From the NCBI GenBank assembly GCA_039914625.1, contig JBDSOU010000170.1, positions 1 to 6,009 on the forward strand: DNA of 6,009 nucleotides, in the 5' to 3' direction. The notes under the pieces are model-generated. The model saw nothing but the letters and a program-made list of their open reading frames with translations. It had not been told where the DNA came from and made no database searches. The position numbers and the translations under genes were made by a program. The stretch's first letter is position 1. Each line of letters begins with the position of its first letter. Source of the DNA: DATEMK01 sp039914625. Lineage in GTDB: Bacteria > Bacteroidota > Bacteroidia > AKYH767-A > OLB10. Below, piece after piece: positions 1 to 5,652 of this stretch.

Positions 1-491
1 TTCAAATAAATAGGAAAGCTTCCTTTCTCTTTTCCTAATCCTGTTTTCAAAGGAACAATATTTTTGAAACCGTTCTTATTAATTCCGGCAGTAAGATCAT
101 CATAATATTTTTTAGTGGGTTCAAAAGCTACTATTTTTCCATTGTCACCGATGAGTGCTGATGCATAAAAAGACATCAAACCAATATTTGCACCGACATC
201 TATAAAAGTATCTCCTTTATTTAAAATACTTTTAAAAATATTTAATGCGCCTGTTTCATAAAAACCGAGATAATAATAATCAGACGCATTTTCAGGTCCC
301 ACAACGAGATCAAAACCATAAATGGTTGGAGAAAAAATTTTGTTATTAAGCTTTGGAAGAAAAAGTTTTGAAAGTTTTCTGTAAAGTTTTCTGCTTCCAA
401 AGAATCTGCTTTTATTAAATAAACGGTCAGCTAATAAATGCCATCTTTTTAAATTTTGTCGCTGAGCAGGAGAAGTTTGAATTATATCCAT
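1..491 (-). CDS. FkbM-family SAM-dependent methyltransferase, N-terminal part (runs off the left edge)
   Basis: Translating the minus strand from the ATG at 491-489 gives 163 residues before the window ends. Residues 92-105 (KGDTFIDVGANIGL) form the glycine-rich SAM-binding motif I. Residues 121-125 (VAFEP) supply the acidic residue after the next strand that usually contacts the SAM ribose. Both are typical of the FkbM methyltransferase family, whose members O-methylate sugars or other small substrates, often in polysaccharide or natural-product clusters. Residues 1-50 are basic and hydrophilic with no signal peptide, so the enzyme is probably cytoplasmic. The start is supported by an in-frame TAA 9 codons upstream or closer and by the absence of another upstream start. 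The gene lies just past the terminator of the kelch operon, and no good Bacteroidota promoter is visible in the 66-base gap, so its transcription is unclear. The C-terminal part is outside the window and the substrate is unknown. Confidence 0.9.
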   Translation of the reverse strand, partial: MDIIQTSPAQRQNLKRWHLLADRLFNKSRFFGSRKLYRKLSKLFLPKLNNKIFSPTIYGFDLVVGPENASDYYYLGFYETGALNIFKSILNKGDTFIDVGANIGLMSFYASALIGDNGKIVAFEPTKKYYDDLTAGINKNGFKNIVPLKTGLGKEKGSFPIYL

Positions 492-511
492 TTCACTTTT
501 TTATAAAACAA

Positions 512-534
512 AAGGGGTAATTATTTTACCCCTT
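512..534 (-). terminator. Rho-independent terminator of the kelch-propeller operon
   Basis: A perfect 9-bp stem (AAGGGGTAA at 512-520 pairing with TTACCCCTT at 526-534) encloses a 5-nt loop. On the minus strand it is followed by a T-rich run (TTTGTTTT) at 511-505. It begins 23 nt after the stop codon of the upstream minus-strand propeller gene and ends before the start of the methyltransferase gene, so it should separate the two transcripts. Confidence 0.8.
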
Positions 535-557
535 CTGCAAAAGAAATCAAATTTTTT

Positions 558-1775
558 TTAATCAATGCTGATTTTGCCGCTGTAGATTTTATTCTTTCGA
601 TCATTAAAAATTTCAATGAGATAGTTACCTTTTGAAAAATTAACTGTGGATATTTCAATTTCGTTTGCTGCTTTTGATGTTTCTGAATTAATTAATTTGC
701 CATTCACACTAAATATTTGAATGTATGCTTTTCCTTCATTTGGTTTGTTAAATTTTATTGTCAGCGTATTATGAGCAGCGTTTGCAGAAACAGAAATATT
801 ATTGTTCAAAGAATTATTTTCACTTACTCCTGTCACATCGCATAAGCACCATAAATCCCCGCGATCAGTGCCTCCGGGGTAAATGCTGTCAGAACCTGCA
901 CACACATACGCACAATTCCCTATAGTATAAGTAACGCAATGAATTCTTCCGAGACCGGGATAATTAGGAACGGGAGACCAGGCATCTGCTATCGGATCAT
1001 AAGAATAAAAATCATTATACACCACAATGTCGGTACAACCTAATCCTGTAAATCCAAGATTGCCGATTGAAAACGCAGCAGGACCAACTCTCGGACCTCC
1101 GGGCATTCCTGTCATTTGCGCCCACAAATTGGAAGCGGGATTGTATCTCCACAAATCTGAAGTATATAAAACAAATTGTTCGCCTCCCGCCACAACATAA
1201 CCAAAACCTCCTGCCGAAAATCCTTTGGCGGCTGATCGGGGGTTTCCTCCAATATCTGCAATTTGTGTCCATGAATCATTTGACGGATCATATTGCCAAA
1301 AATCTTTCTGATATGGATTATATCCGCATCCCACATAGGCATAATTGCCAACAACGAAAGCAGCAGCATCATACCTTGCCGGTCCTCCAAAATTTGTTTT
1401 TTGTGCCCAGCTATTATTTACCGGATCAAATTCCCAAAGGTCATTTAATTGAGCGGGTGCCCAGCCTAAAACAATATATCCTTTTTGATTGATTGCAAAT
1501 CCGCTTGAACTGTTTCGTGCCTGTCCGGGAAAATTTGCTTTTTGCGTCCATACATTTGTTGCAGGATTATATTCCCAAAAATCGTTATAATAAGTATAGT
1601 TCCATCCAACATGTGTTATCCCAAGTCCCATATAACCTTTTCCATTAATAGAAAATCCTGCTGCTGCATAACGTGTGCCTCCTCCAAAATTAGATTTCTG
1701 CGTCCATGCGTAAGTTTGAGCATTTACCAAATTACTTTGAATAAAAATAAATGCAATAAATAAAAAATTTTTCAT
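558..1775 (-). CDS. Secreted six-bladed kelch-type beta-propeller protein with T9SS C-terminal sorting domain (copy 1, cysteine-rich)
   Basis: This is a 405-residue protein. Residues 1-20 are a Sec signal peptide (MKNFLFIAFIFIQSNLVNAQ), probably cut after Ala19. Six kelch-like blades follow, at about 24-76, 77-123, 124-169, 170-218, 219-266 and 267-315. Each carries an F/G-G-x-x-R turn, a G-Y-V-G-x-G strand, and a closing D-F/L-W-x-Y-x-P...W motif. The last blade lacks the final Trp, so the N-terminal Y-A-W-T-Q-K strand may close the ring. Residues 325-405 fit the type A T9SS sorting domain, ending in GNYLIEIF...NKIYSGKISI. Kelch propellers usually act as binding or scaffolding domains; no catalytic site is visible and the ligand is unknown. 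Seven cysteines (150, 247, 280, 288, 292, 310, 312) cluster toward the last blade, unlike the neighbouring copy. The gene starts 18 nt after the stop of the upstream paralogue, so the two are probably co-transcribed. The ATG at 1775 is directly followed by the signal peptide. Confidence 0.92.
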   Translation of the reverse strand: MKNFLFIAFIFIQSNLVNAQTYAWTQKSNFGGGTRYAAAGFSINGKGYMGLGITHVGWNYTYYNDFWEYNPATNVWTQKANFPGQARNSSSGFAINQKGYIVLGWAPAQLNDLWEFDPVNNSWAQKTNFGGPARYDAAAFVVGNYAYVGCGYNPYQKDFWQYDPSNDSWTQIADIGGNPRSAAKGFSAGGFGYVVAGGEQFVLYTSDLWRYNPASNLWAQMTGMPGGPRVGPAAFSIGNLGFTGLGCTDIVVYNDFYSYDPIADAWSPVPNYPGLGRIHCVTYTIGNCAYVCAGSDSIYPGGTDRGDLWCLCDVTGVSENNSLNNNISVSANAAHNTLTIKFNKPNEGKAYIQIFSVNGKLINSETSKAANEIEISTVNFSKGNYLIEIFNDRKNKIYSGKISID

Positions 1776-1793
1776 GTTTGAAATTTATATTAT

Positions 1794-3020
1794 TTAATAA
1801 AGATTGAATTTTCCTGTTTTTAATATTTTATTTTTAAAATTAATTTCATATAAATAAATTCCTTTTGATTGTTTATTCAAATTAATTTCAAAATTTAAAA
1901 TTGATGTATAAATTATTTTTCCATTTAAATCAAAAATTTTAATAACAAAATTTTTATCAGCAATTTTTAAAAAATCTATTTTAAGAATGTTATTTTTTGT
2001 TATATATACTTTTATATCGTTGCCTGATAATTGCAAATTATTTATTCCATTAGTAGATGGAGCGTATTCCCAAAGATCATTCATGAAATGAATATTCCAT
2101 GGAACAGTATCACAGCCTAATCCTATGTATCCTTTATTTCCAATTGAAAAATAAATTCCTTCATAGCGTTTTTTGTCTGGAAAATCTGGAAGTTGTGTCC
2201 ATAAATCACCTATTGGATTATATTCCCAAAAATCATTGTATAATGTTTGTTGTGTACCTGAAGCAAAATCATATCCCTGGGTTAAATATCCTTTATTATT
2301 AATAGTAAATGCAAATGCAGCATTTCTTGCTTGTCCAGGAAAATTTGAAAGCATCGCCCATGAATTAGCGGCAGGATCAAATTTATAAAAATCCGAAAAA
2401 TTCAATCCTAATATTGCATTCGATCCGGCACCGACATAAGCAAAACCATTAATAACAAAATCGGATGCAGCACCTCTGCTTGCTCCGGGAAAATTTGTAA
2501 TCTGAGTCCACGCATCAAGTAATGGGTCATATTTCCAAAAATCATTGAAAAAAGTATTTCCTGCAACAGAACCTAAACCTACATAACCAAAATTGTTAAT
2601 GCTGAAAGCAGTAACATTATATCTTGCAGTTCCGGGAAAATTTGCGTTTTGATTCCATATGTTTAATGCCACATCGTATTCCCATAGATCATTCAAATAT
2701 CCGGCAGTACCGGCATAGCCTGTTACAACATATCCGAAATAATTAATTGTAAAAGTTCTTGAACCATATCTTGCTGCGCCAGGAAAATTTGCTTCTTGTG
2801 TCCATATATTACTTTGAGGATTATATTTCCAAAAATCAGTATGAAAAATTGGTCCGACTTCAACTCCGGTTCCAACATAAGCTATAGAATCAACAGTAAA
2901 AGAAAAAGCATCATAAATAGCACCGCTTCCATAATTTGCTTTTTGTGTCCAAACATATTGTTGTCCACAAATTAATTTTACTTGCAAAAAAAGAAATATA
3001 ACAAGTAAAATTTTTTTCAT
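1794..3020 (-). CDS. Secreted six-bladed kelch-type beta-propeller protein with T9SS C-terminal sorting domain (copy 2)
   Basis: This is a 408-residue paralogue of the gene directly downstream, with the same architecture. It has a signal peptide at residues 1-19 or 1-20 (MKKILLVIFLFLQVKLICGQ). Six blades follow at about 24-73, 74-122, 123-171, 172-221, 222-274 and 275-320, each with NFPG-x-x-R and DFW/DLW-x-Y-x-P signatures. A type A T9SS sorting domain occupies about 335-408 and contains KIFDLNGKIIY and KGIYLYEINF. The expected location is the outer-membrane surface or the medium, and the ligand is unknown. Cys18 does not sit in a lipobox (Lys-Leu-Ile precede it), so a lipoprotein is unlikely. 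The DNA for the sorting domain (about 1797-2040) is strikingly AT-rich, more so than the blades. The ATG at 3020 is chosen because the signal peptide begins there and a promoter lies just upstream. It is the first gene of a two-gene operon. Confidence 0.92.
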   Translation of the reverse strand: MKKILLVIFLFLQVKLICGQQYVWTQKANYGSGAIYDAFSFTVDSIAYVGTGVEVGPIFHTDFWKYNPQSNIWTQEANFPGAARYGSRTFTINYFGYVVTGYAGTAGYLNDLWEYDVALNIWNQNANFPGTARYNVTAFSINNFGYVGLGSVAGNTFFNDFWKYDPLLDAWTQITNFPGASRGAASDFVINGFAYVGAGSNAILGLNFSDFYKFDPAANSWAMLSNFPGQARNAAFAFTINNKGYLTQGYDFASGTQQTLYNDFWEYNPIGDLWTQLPDFPDKKRYEGIYFSIGNKGYIGLGCDTVPWNIHFMNDLWEYAPSTNGINNLQLSGNDIKVYITKNNILKIDFLKIADKNFVIKIFDLNGKIIYTSILNFEINLNKQSKGIYLYEINFKNKILKTGKFNLY

Positions 3021-3041
3021 CTAATTGATTTTTTGTTTCAT

Positions 3042-3071
3042 CAAAGATACATTTATATTTTAAATATCAAA
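3042..3071 (-). promoter_or_regulatory. Bacteroidota-type promoter for the kelch-propeller operon
   Basis: On the minus strand, TTTG (3071-3068) is followed after 18 nt by TATCTTTG (3049-3042). The second element matches the Bacteroidota -7 consensus TAnnTTTG exactly, and the spacing is close to the usual value of about 19-21. Transcription would start around 3036, giving a leader of roughly 15 nt with no Shine-Dalgarno sequence, as is common in this phylum. Confidence 0.7.
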
Positions 3072-3074
3072 ATA

Positions 3075-3100
3075 AAAGCGCAGCATCCCTGCCGCGCTTT
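3075..3100 (-). terminator. Rho-independent terminator of the 208-residue orphan gene
   Basis: AAAGCGC (3075-3081) pairs with GCGCTTT (3094-3100). Past one A/C mismatch the inner bases GCA/TGC extend the stem to a TCCC loop. On the minus strand the stem is followed by a T-rich stretch (TTTTATTTTGAT when the end of the stem is included). It lies 24 nt after the stop codon of the upstream gene. Its T-rich tail supplies the TTTG element of the next promoter. Confidence 0.78.
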
Positions 3101-3124
3101 CACCTAATTCACCTAAAAAAAATT

Positions 3125-3751
3125 TTATTCTATATCAACTACAACAGTTAAAATAGTTTCCTGTCCTATTTCGTTGCCTTCTTTATTAATATGACGCCAT
3201 TTGGTATAACGTTTTTCGGGAACTCCGGGCACCGCATTTTTGCGGGTGTCTTCCCAGGGCGAACGCATGTCTTTTTCTCCATCGCTCCATCTTACGCCAT
3301 CGCTGCTGGTGCGAACCATAATGCCGCCCCATCCTTGTTTTTTCCAGTCATAAATAATCTGGTCGGGCAAAATAGTGGGTGACACTTCCACTTTCGCCAG
3401 GTTAGGATCGGGCGGTATTATTATTTTATAGAATCCCATTGCTTCCATGTCGGCTGAATCATAAACAGAATTTTCCTGGAAATCGCGTCCCATTTTTTTG
3501 TAAAATAATTTGCCGTCATTAATGATAGTGTCTTTGGTATCGTTTAATGATTGGGCGGTTTGAGTTGCAGCCTCGGCAGCGGAAATGGCTGCGGGAATGT
3601 TGATTTTGAAATTAGTGGATTTTGTCATGTCGCCTGCTACTACTCCGTATTTTGCTCCAAGCCCTCCGACTAATTTACCATCGGCATTTGATACGAATGG
3701 TGTTACTTGTCCTACTTCAGATGGGAAGTGTACCTTTTTGAGTTTTGGCAT
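3125..3751 (-). CDS. Uncharacterised 208-residue protein; helical N-terminal half, possible fibronectin-III-like C-terminal half
   Basis: I do not recognise a named family. There is no signal peptide, membrane segment or sorting domain. Residues 1-50 are mixed and glycine-containing. Residues 53-80 are Ala/Thr/Gln-rich (AAISAAEAATQTAQSL) and probably helical. Residues 105-208 look beta-rich, with DWKKQGWGGIMVRTSSDGVRW (133-153) and a final IGQETILTVVVDI strand (195-207). That layout, a helix followed by one beta-sandwich ending in a G-Q-x-x strand, resembles small Bacteroidota proteins with a single fibronectin-III-like domain, but this is inference. The start is set at the ATG at 3751. An in-frame TTG at 3778 would extend it by nine residues, but that codon overlaps the predicted promoter -7 element. 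The gene has its own promoter and terminator and so appears to be a single-gene transcript. Its GC content looks higher than that of the neighbouring propeller genes. Confidence 0.8.
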   Translation of the reverse strand: MPKLKKVHFPSEVGQVTPFVSNADGKLVGGLGAKYGVVAGDMTKSTNFKINIPAAISAAEAATQTAQSLNDTKDTIINDGKLFYKKMGRDFQENSVYDSADMEAMGFYKIIIPPDPNLAKVEVSPTILPDQIIYDWKKQGWGGIMVRTSSDGVRWSDGEKDMRSPWEDTRKNAVPGVPEKRYTKWRHINKEGNEIGQETILTVVVDIE

Positions 3752-3775
3752 ATTGTTTATTTTTTGTTTAGGGCG

Positions 3776-3807
3776 CAATTTTAAAAATATTTTGAATAAA
3801 TGTCAAA
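3776..3807 (-). promoter_or_regulatory. Probable Bacteroidota-type promoter for the orphan gene
   Basis: On the minus strand, TTTG (3807-3804) is followed after exactly 20 nt by TAAAATTG (3783-3776), one mismatch from the TAnnTTTG consensus. The predicted start of transcription, near 3770, lies about 20 nt upstream of the ATG at 3751. The leader is A-rich and contains no Shine-Dalgarno sequence. Confidence 0.5.
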
Positions 3808-3897
3808 TTTTTTATGGCTTTTGTTGAAAACTTTTCGTTCTTTTTGATATTTTCCTGTTTTTCAAGCAGTTACCGTATTTCAGGCAATCGAAAGAAA

Positions 3898-3940
3898 GTT
3901 TGTTGCAATTGAAAGAAACTTTCTTTCAATTGCAACAAAC
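3898..3940. repeat. Perfect 21-bp inverted repeat with 1-nt spacer, at the left part of the array
   Basis: The 21 bases at 3898-3918 are the exact reverse complement of the 21 bases at 3920-3940, separated only by C3919. It arises where an inverted repeat unit abuts a direct one. As RNA it could fold as about 20 bp with a 3-nt loop. No clean T-run follows on either strand, so it is not a standard terminator, though it could stabilise the 3' end of the glycosyltransferase transcript. Confidence 0.9.
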
Positions 3941-4026
3941 GTTCTTTCAATTGCAACAAACCTGCTTTCAATTAGAAGTACCGTTCTTGCATTTGCAACT
4001 AATGTTCTTTCAATTGAAACAAACTT

Positions 4027-4042
4027 AGTTTCAATTGAAACT
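4027..4042. repeat. 16-bp perfect palindrome inside the array
   Basis: AGTTTCAATTGAAACT reads the same on both strands. It is the most symmetric unit of the 21-bp array and illustrates the dyad centred on CAATTG that most units share in weaker form. Confidence 0.85.
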
Positions 4043-4190
4043 GCCGTTCTTTTAATTGAAGCAAACTTTCTTTCAATTGGAACAAGCTGTGTTGCAATTG
4101 CAGGAAACTTTCTTTTAATTGAAACAAACTTAGTTGATGTTGTAAAAAACTTTTTTTCGATTGGAAAAAACTTTAGAGCACCTAAAAAAT

Positions 4191-5453
4191 TTATTTCCGG
4201 TAAATAGTTTCATAAAATTTTAAAAGCCTCGGCACATGTTTGCTCAAAGAAATTGCAGGACGGTTCTTTTCAATATTTTTTAAAAATAAATTATAATCAG
4301 TTTTTCCAATGATTGATTTCAGATTCGGAATATCCGTTTTGTTAATCGTAATTCCCATTCCATATCGTTCCACAATCCAGCTTTGAAAAATAATATCTTT
4401 TGTGCTGATAACCGGAATGCCTGCTTCAACATAGTTAAATAATTTTAATGAAGTGCTGTACTTGAATTTTTCCCACGAATGAATAGTGTCTTTAAAGAAA
4501 AAAGGAATCAAACCGAAATCATATTGCGAAAGCTCGTGTGCAAGCTTTGACTGATGCACTGTTTCATGAATATGCAAGTATTGATTTTGTTTTTCAATGT
4601 TTTTATATTCGTTGATGTCATCAGATAAAGTTCCCGGAGCAGCATATAAATGCAGATGAATTTTTTGTTTTGAAAATTCTTCAATGATATAATGAAATTG
4701 GATAGTTGCAAATTGTTTGCTGTCGCGAAATGAACCGGCAACTTCACCTACATAAACAACATGGATATTTCCGGGATCGAAATTTCCTTTTTTATTTTCC
4801 GCCACATCATCATCGCAGCATAGAGGGAAAAAAATATTCGCAGGTTTTTTTTTAATATCATATCTTCTTAACGCTTCCTGGAATTCAAGGCTGTGAGATA
4901 CGAGACCATCTGCATTTTCAAGACAATATTTTTCATGAGACAATTCGTTCCTGTACCATCGGATGGGAGGATTCAATCCGTAATAAACAACCAGCACATC
5001 CTGCATATCATAAACAAAAGGAATTTTTTTTCCAAGAGTTGATTTTTTTGCAACAGCAGGATAAAAGCTTTTTGGTCCGAAAGCATGAATGAGCGAAACG
5101 TTTTTTAAGTTTTTTAAAATTCTTTTCAAATGCCAATGGTTCCTGAATAAGACAACTTGGTCAATGGAAGGATTGCTGTATTTATCTCTGAACCCATCTT
5201 TGTGGCAAACAAGCACAGCACAATAATCTTCAAAACGCTTATGCCATTTAATGATTCGGGCAATGCGGGCAGGAAGATTTCCTCCGAGATAAATAATTGT
5301 TTTTTTATTTTGAGTAAATGAAATTTTTTCAGCAACAGGTATTCGAAGAAAAAACAACAGCTGATCCCATAAGGAAGAACTATAAAGCAATCCAAAAGTT
5401 TTCAGCTTTATAAAAATCACTTTTAATTTTGAAAAATAAATTTTTGCTGTCAT
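4191..5453 (-). CDS. Predicted GT-B-fold glycosyltransferase (GT4-like)
   Basis: This 420-residue protein has the length and layout of a two-domain GT-B glycosyltransferase. The N-terminal acceptor domain includes a TIIYLGGNLPARIARI strand and glycine loop (52-67), IHAFGPKSFYPAVA (122-135), PFVYDMQDV (145-153) and ENADGLVSHSLEFQEAL (179-195), the usual pre-linker segment. The C-terminal nucleotide-sugar domain begins with IHVVYVGEVAG (230-240). It contains the beta-strand and loop LHLYAAPG (267-274) and YDFGLIPF (311-318). It ends with the characteristic SLKLFNYVEAGIPVIST (335-351), where E343 and the A-G-x-P-V motif fit the donor-phosphate-binding region of GT4-like enzymes. Such enzymes transfer a sugar from an NDP-sugar during cell-surface polysaccharide or lipopolysaccharide synthesis; donor and acceptor cannot be inferred. 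It has no clear membrane segment, although residues 10-40 are basic and hydrophobic enough for membrane association. The ATG at 5453 is the only reasonable start. It diverges from the PhoH gene, and the 21-bp repeat array lies just past its stop. Confidence 0.85.
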   Translation of the reverse strand: MTAKIYFSKLKVIFIKLKTFGLLYSSSLWDQLLFFLRIPVAEKISFTQNKKTIIYLGGNLPARIARIIKWHKRFEDYCAVLVCHKDGFRDKYSNPSIDQVVLFRNHWHLKRILKNLKNVSLIHAFGPKSFYPAVAKKSTLGKKIPFVYDMQDVLVVYYGLNPPIRWYRNELSHEKYCLENADGLVSHSLEFQEALRRYDIKKKPANIFFPLCCDDDVAENKKGNFDPGNIHVVYVGEVAGSFRDSKQFATIQFHYIIEEFSKQKIHLHLYAAPGTLSDDINEYKNIEKQNQYLHIHETVHQSKLAHELSQYDFGLIPFFFKDTIHSWEKFKYSTSLKLFNYVEAGIPVISTKDIIFQSWIVERYGMGITINKTDIPNLKSIIGKTDYNLFLKNIEKNRPAISLSKHVPRLLKFYETIYRK

Positions 5454-5526
5454 TTAATTCATACTAACTTTTAAACTGCCTGGAGGTTTTAATTTTATTG
5501 TGAAAGAGCGTTATCAGCGACTCCTG

Positions 5527-5534
5527 CAAATGTA
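5527..5534 (-). promoter_or_regulatory. Candidate -7 element for the glycosyltransferase gene
   Basis: TACATTTG on the minus strand matches the Bacteroidota TAnnTTTG consensus exactly and lies about 75 bp upstream of the start codon. No convincing TTG element occurs at the expected -33 position (the nearest TTG is only about 10 nt upstream), so this is a tentative call. Confidence 0.4.
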
Positions 5535-5574
5535 AAATTTAATGCAACATTATTTTTTGATAACATTTTTTAAC

Positions 5575-5586
5575 AATAACGTTATT
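5575..5586. repeat. 12-bp perfect palindrome in the divergent region (possible operator)
   Basis: AATAACGTTATT is a perfect dyad located between the two outward-facing -7 candidates. Its size and position suit a dimeric transcription factor, but AT-rich DNA yields such palindromes by chance fairly often. Confidence 0.4.
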
Positions 5587-5591
5587 AACAT

Positions 5592-5618
5592 CGCGTTGTC
5601 AATTTAAAAAACAACGCG
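5592..5618. repeat. 8-bp GC-rich inverted repeat with 11-nt spacer
   Basis: CGCGTTGT (5592-5599) and ACAACGCG (5611-5618) are exact reverse complements around the A/T-rich spacer 5600-5610. No T-run follows on either strand, so it does not look like a terminator. It may be a protein-binding site or a cruciform or hairpin upstream of the PhoH gene. Confidence 0.5.
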
Positions 5619-5644
5619 CATCTCAAAGCGAGTAAGGTTGCTTC

Positions 5645-5652
5645 TATTTTTG
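5645..5652 (+). promoter_or_regulatory. Candidate -7 element for the PhoH-family gene
   Basis: TATTTTTG fits TAnnTTTG exactly and lies about 70 bp before the start codon. No TTG element is visible 19-21 nt upstream, so the assignment rests on the -7 element alone. Confidence 0.35.

Larger units (their letters stand above)
3878..4171. repeat. 21-bp tandem repeat array, 14 units
   Basis: Between the glycosyltransferase and the orphan gene, 294 bases divide exactly into fourteen 21-bp units with no insertion or deletion. Read on the plus strand, the best units have the form GTTCTTTCAATTG, then A/C, then AACAAAC. The palindrome CAATTG sits in the middle, with a T-rich left arm and an A-rich right arm. 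Units at 3920-3940, 3941-3961 and 4004-4024 differ from one another by only one or two bases. Units at the right edge (4130-4171) and left edge are more degenerate. The first two (3878-3919) fit better in reverse orientation. The 19-mer AATTGAAACAAACTTAGTT occurs at 4012-4030 and at 4117-4135, which is 105 bp or five units apart, a trace of block duplication. The rest of the gene-free stretch (3808-3877 and 4172-4190) holds nothing I can identify beyond one or two very weak repeat-like units. The function is unknown. Confidence 0.9.

Noticed and set aside
1067..1492. Plus-strand open frame of 141 codons inside the downstream propeller gene
   Set aside because: It lies antisense to a gene with clear signal peptide, kelch repeats and sorting domain. 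Its protein is low-complexity, and it owes its length to the repeated blade sequence on the other strand.
1776..1793. Separate promoter for the downstream propeller gene
   Set aside because: The 18-nt gap contains only TAAATTTC, which has the wrong last base for TAnnTTTG and is too close to the start codon. Co-transcription with the upstream copy is simpler.
2961..3020. Lipoprotein signal in the upstream propeller (Cys18)
   Set aside because: The residues before the cysteine are Lys-Leu-Ile, which do not fit a lipobox. The protein also carries a T9SS sorting domain, so a standard signal peptidase I cleavage is more likely.
3752..3778. Nine-residue N-terminal extension of the orphan gene from a TTG codon at 3778
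   Set aside because: The TTG overlaps the predicted promoter -7 element (3776-3783) and would lie upstream of the transcript start. The ATG at 3751 is a better start.
3898..3940. Terminal inverted repeat of an insertion sequence
   Set aside because: The arms abut with a 1-nt spacer, there is no transposase gene or target-site duplication in the window, and the arms are simply two units of the local 21-bp repeat.
3878..4171. CRISPR array
   Set aside because: The 21-bp units are directly contiguous with no unique spacers, they vary in sequence throughout, and no cas gene is present in the window.
5592..5618. Intrinsic terminator in the divergent region
   Set aside because: The A/T run is in the loop and no T-run follows the stem on either strand. 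No gene ends nearby.
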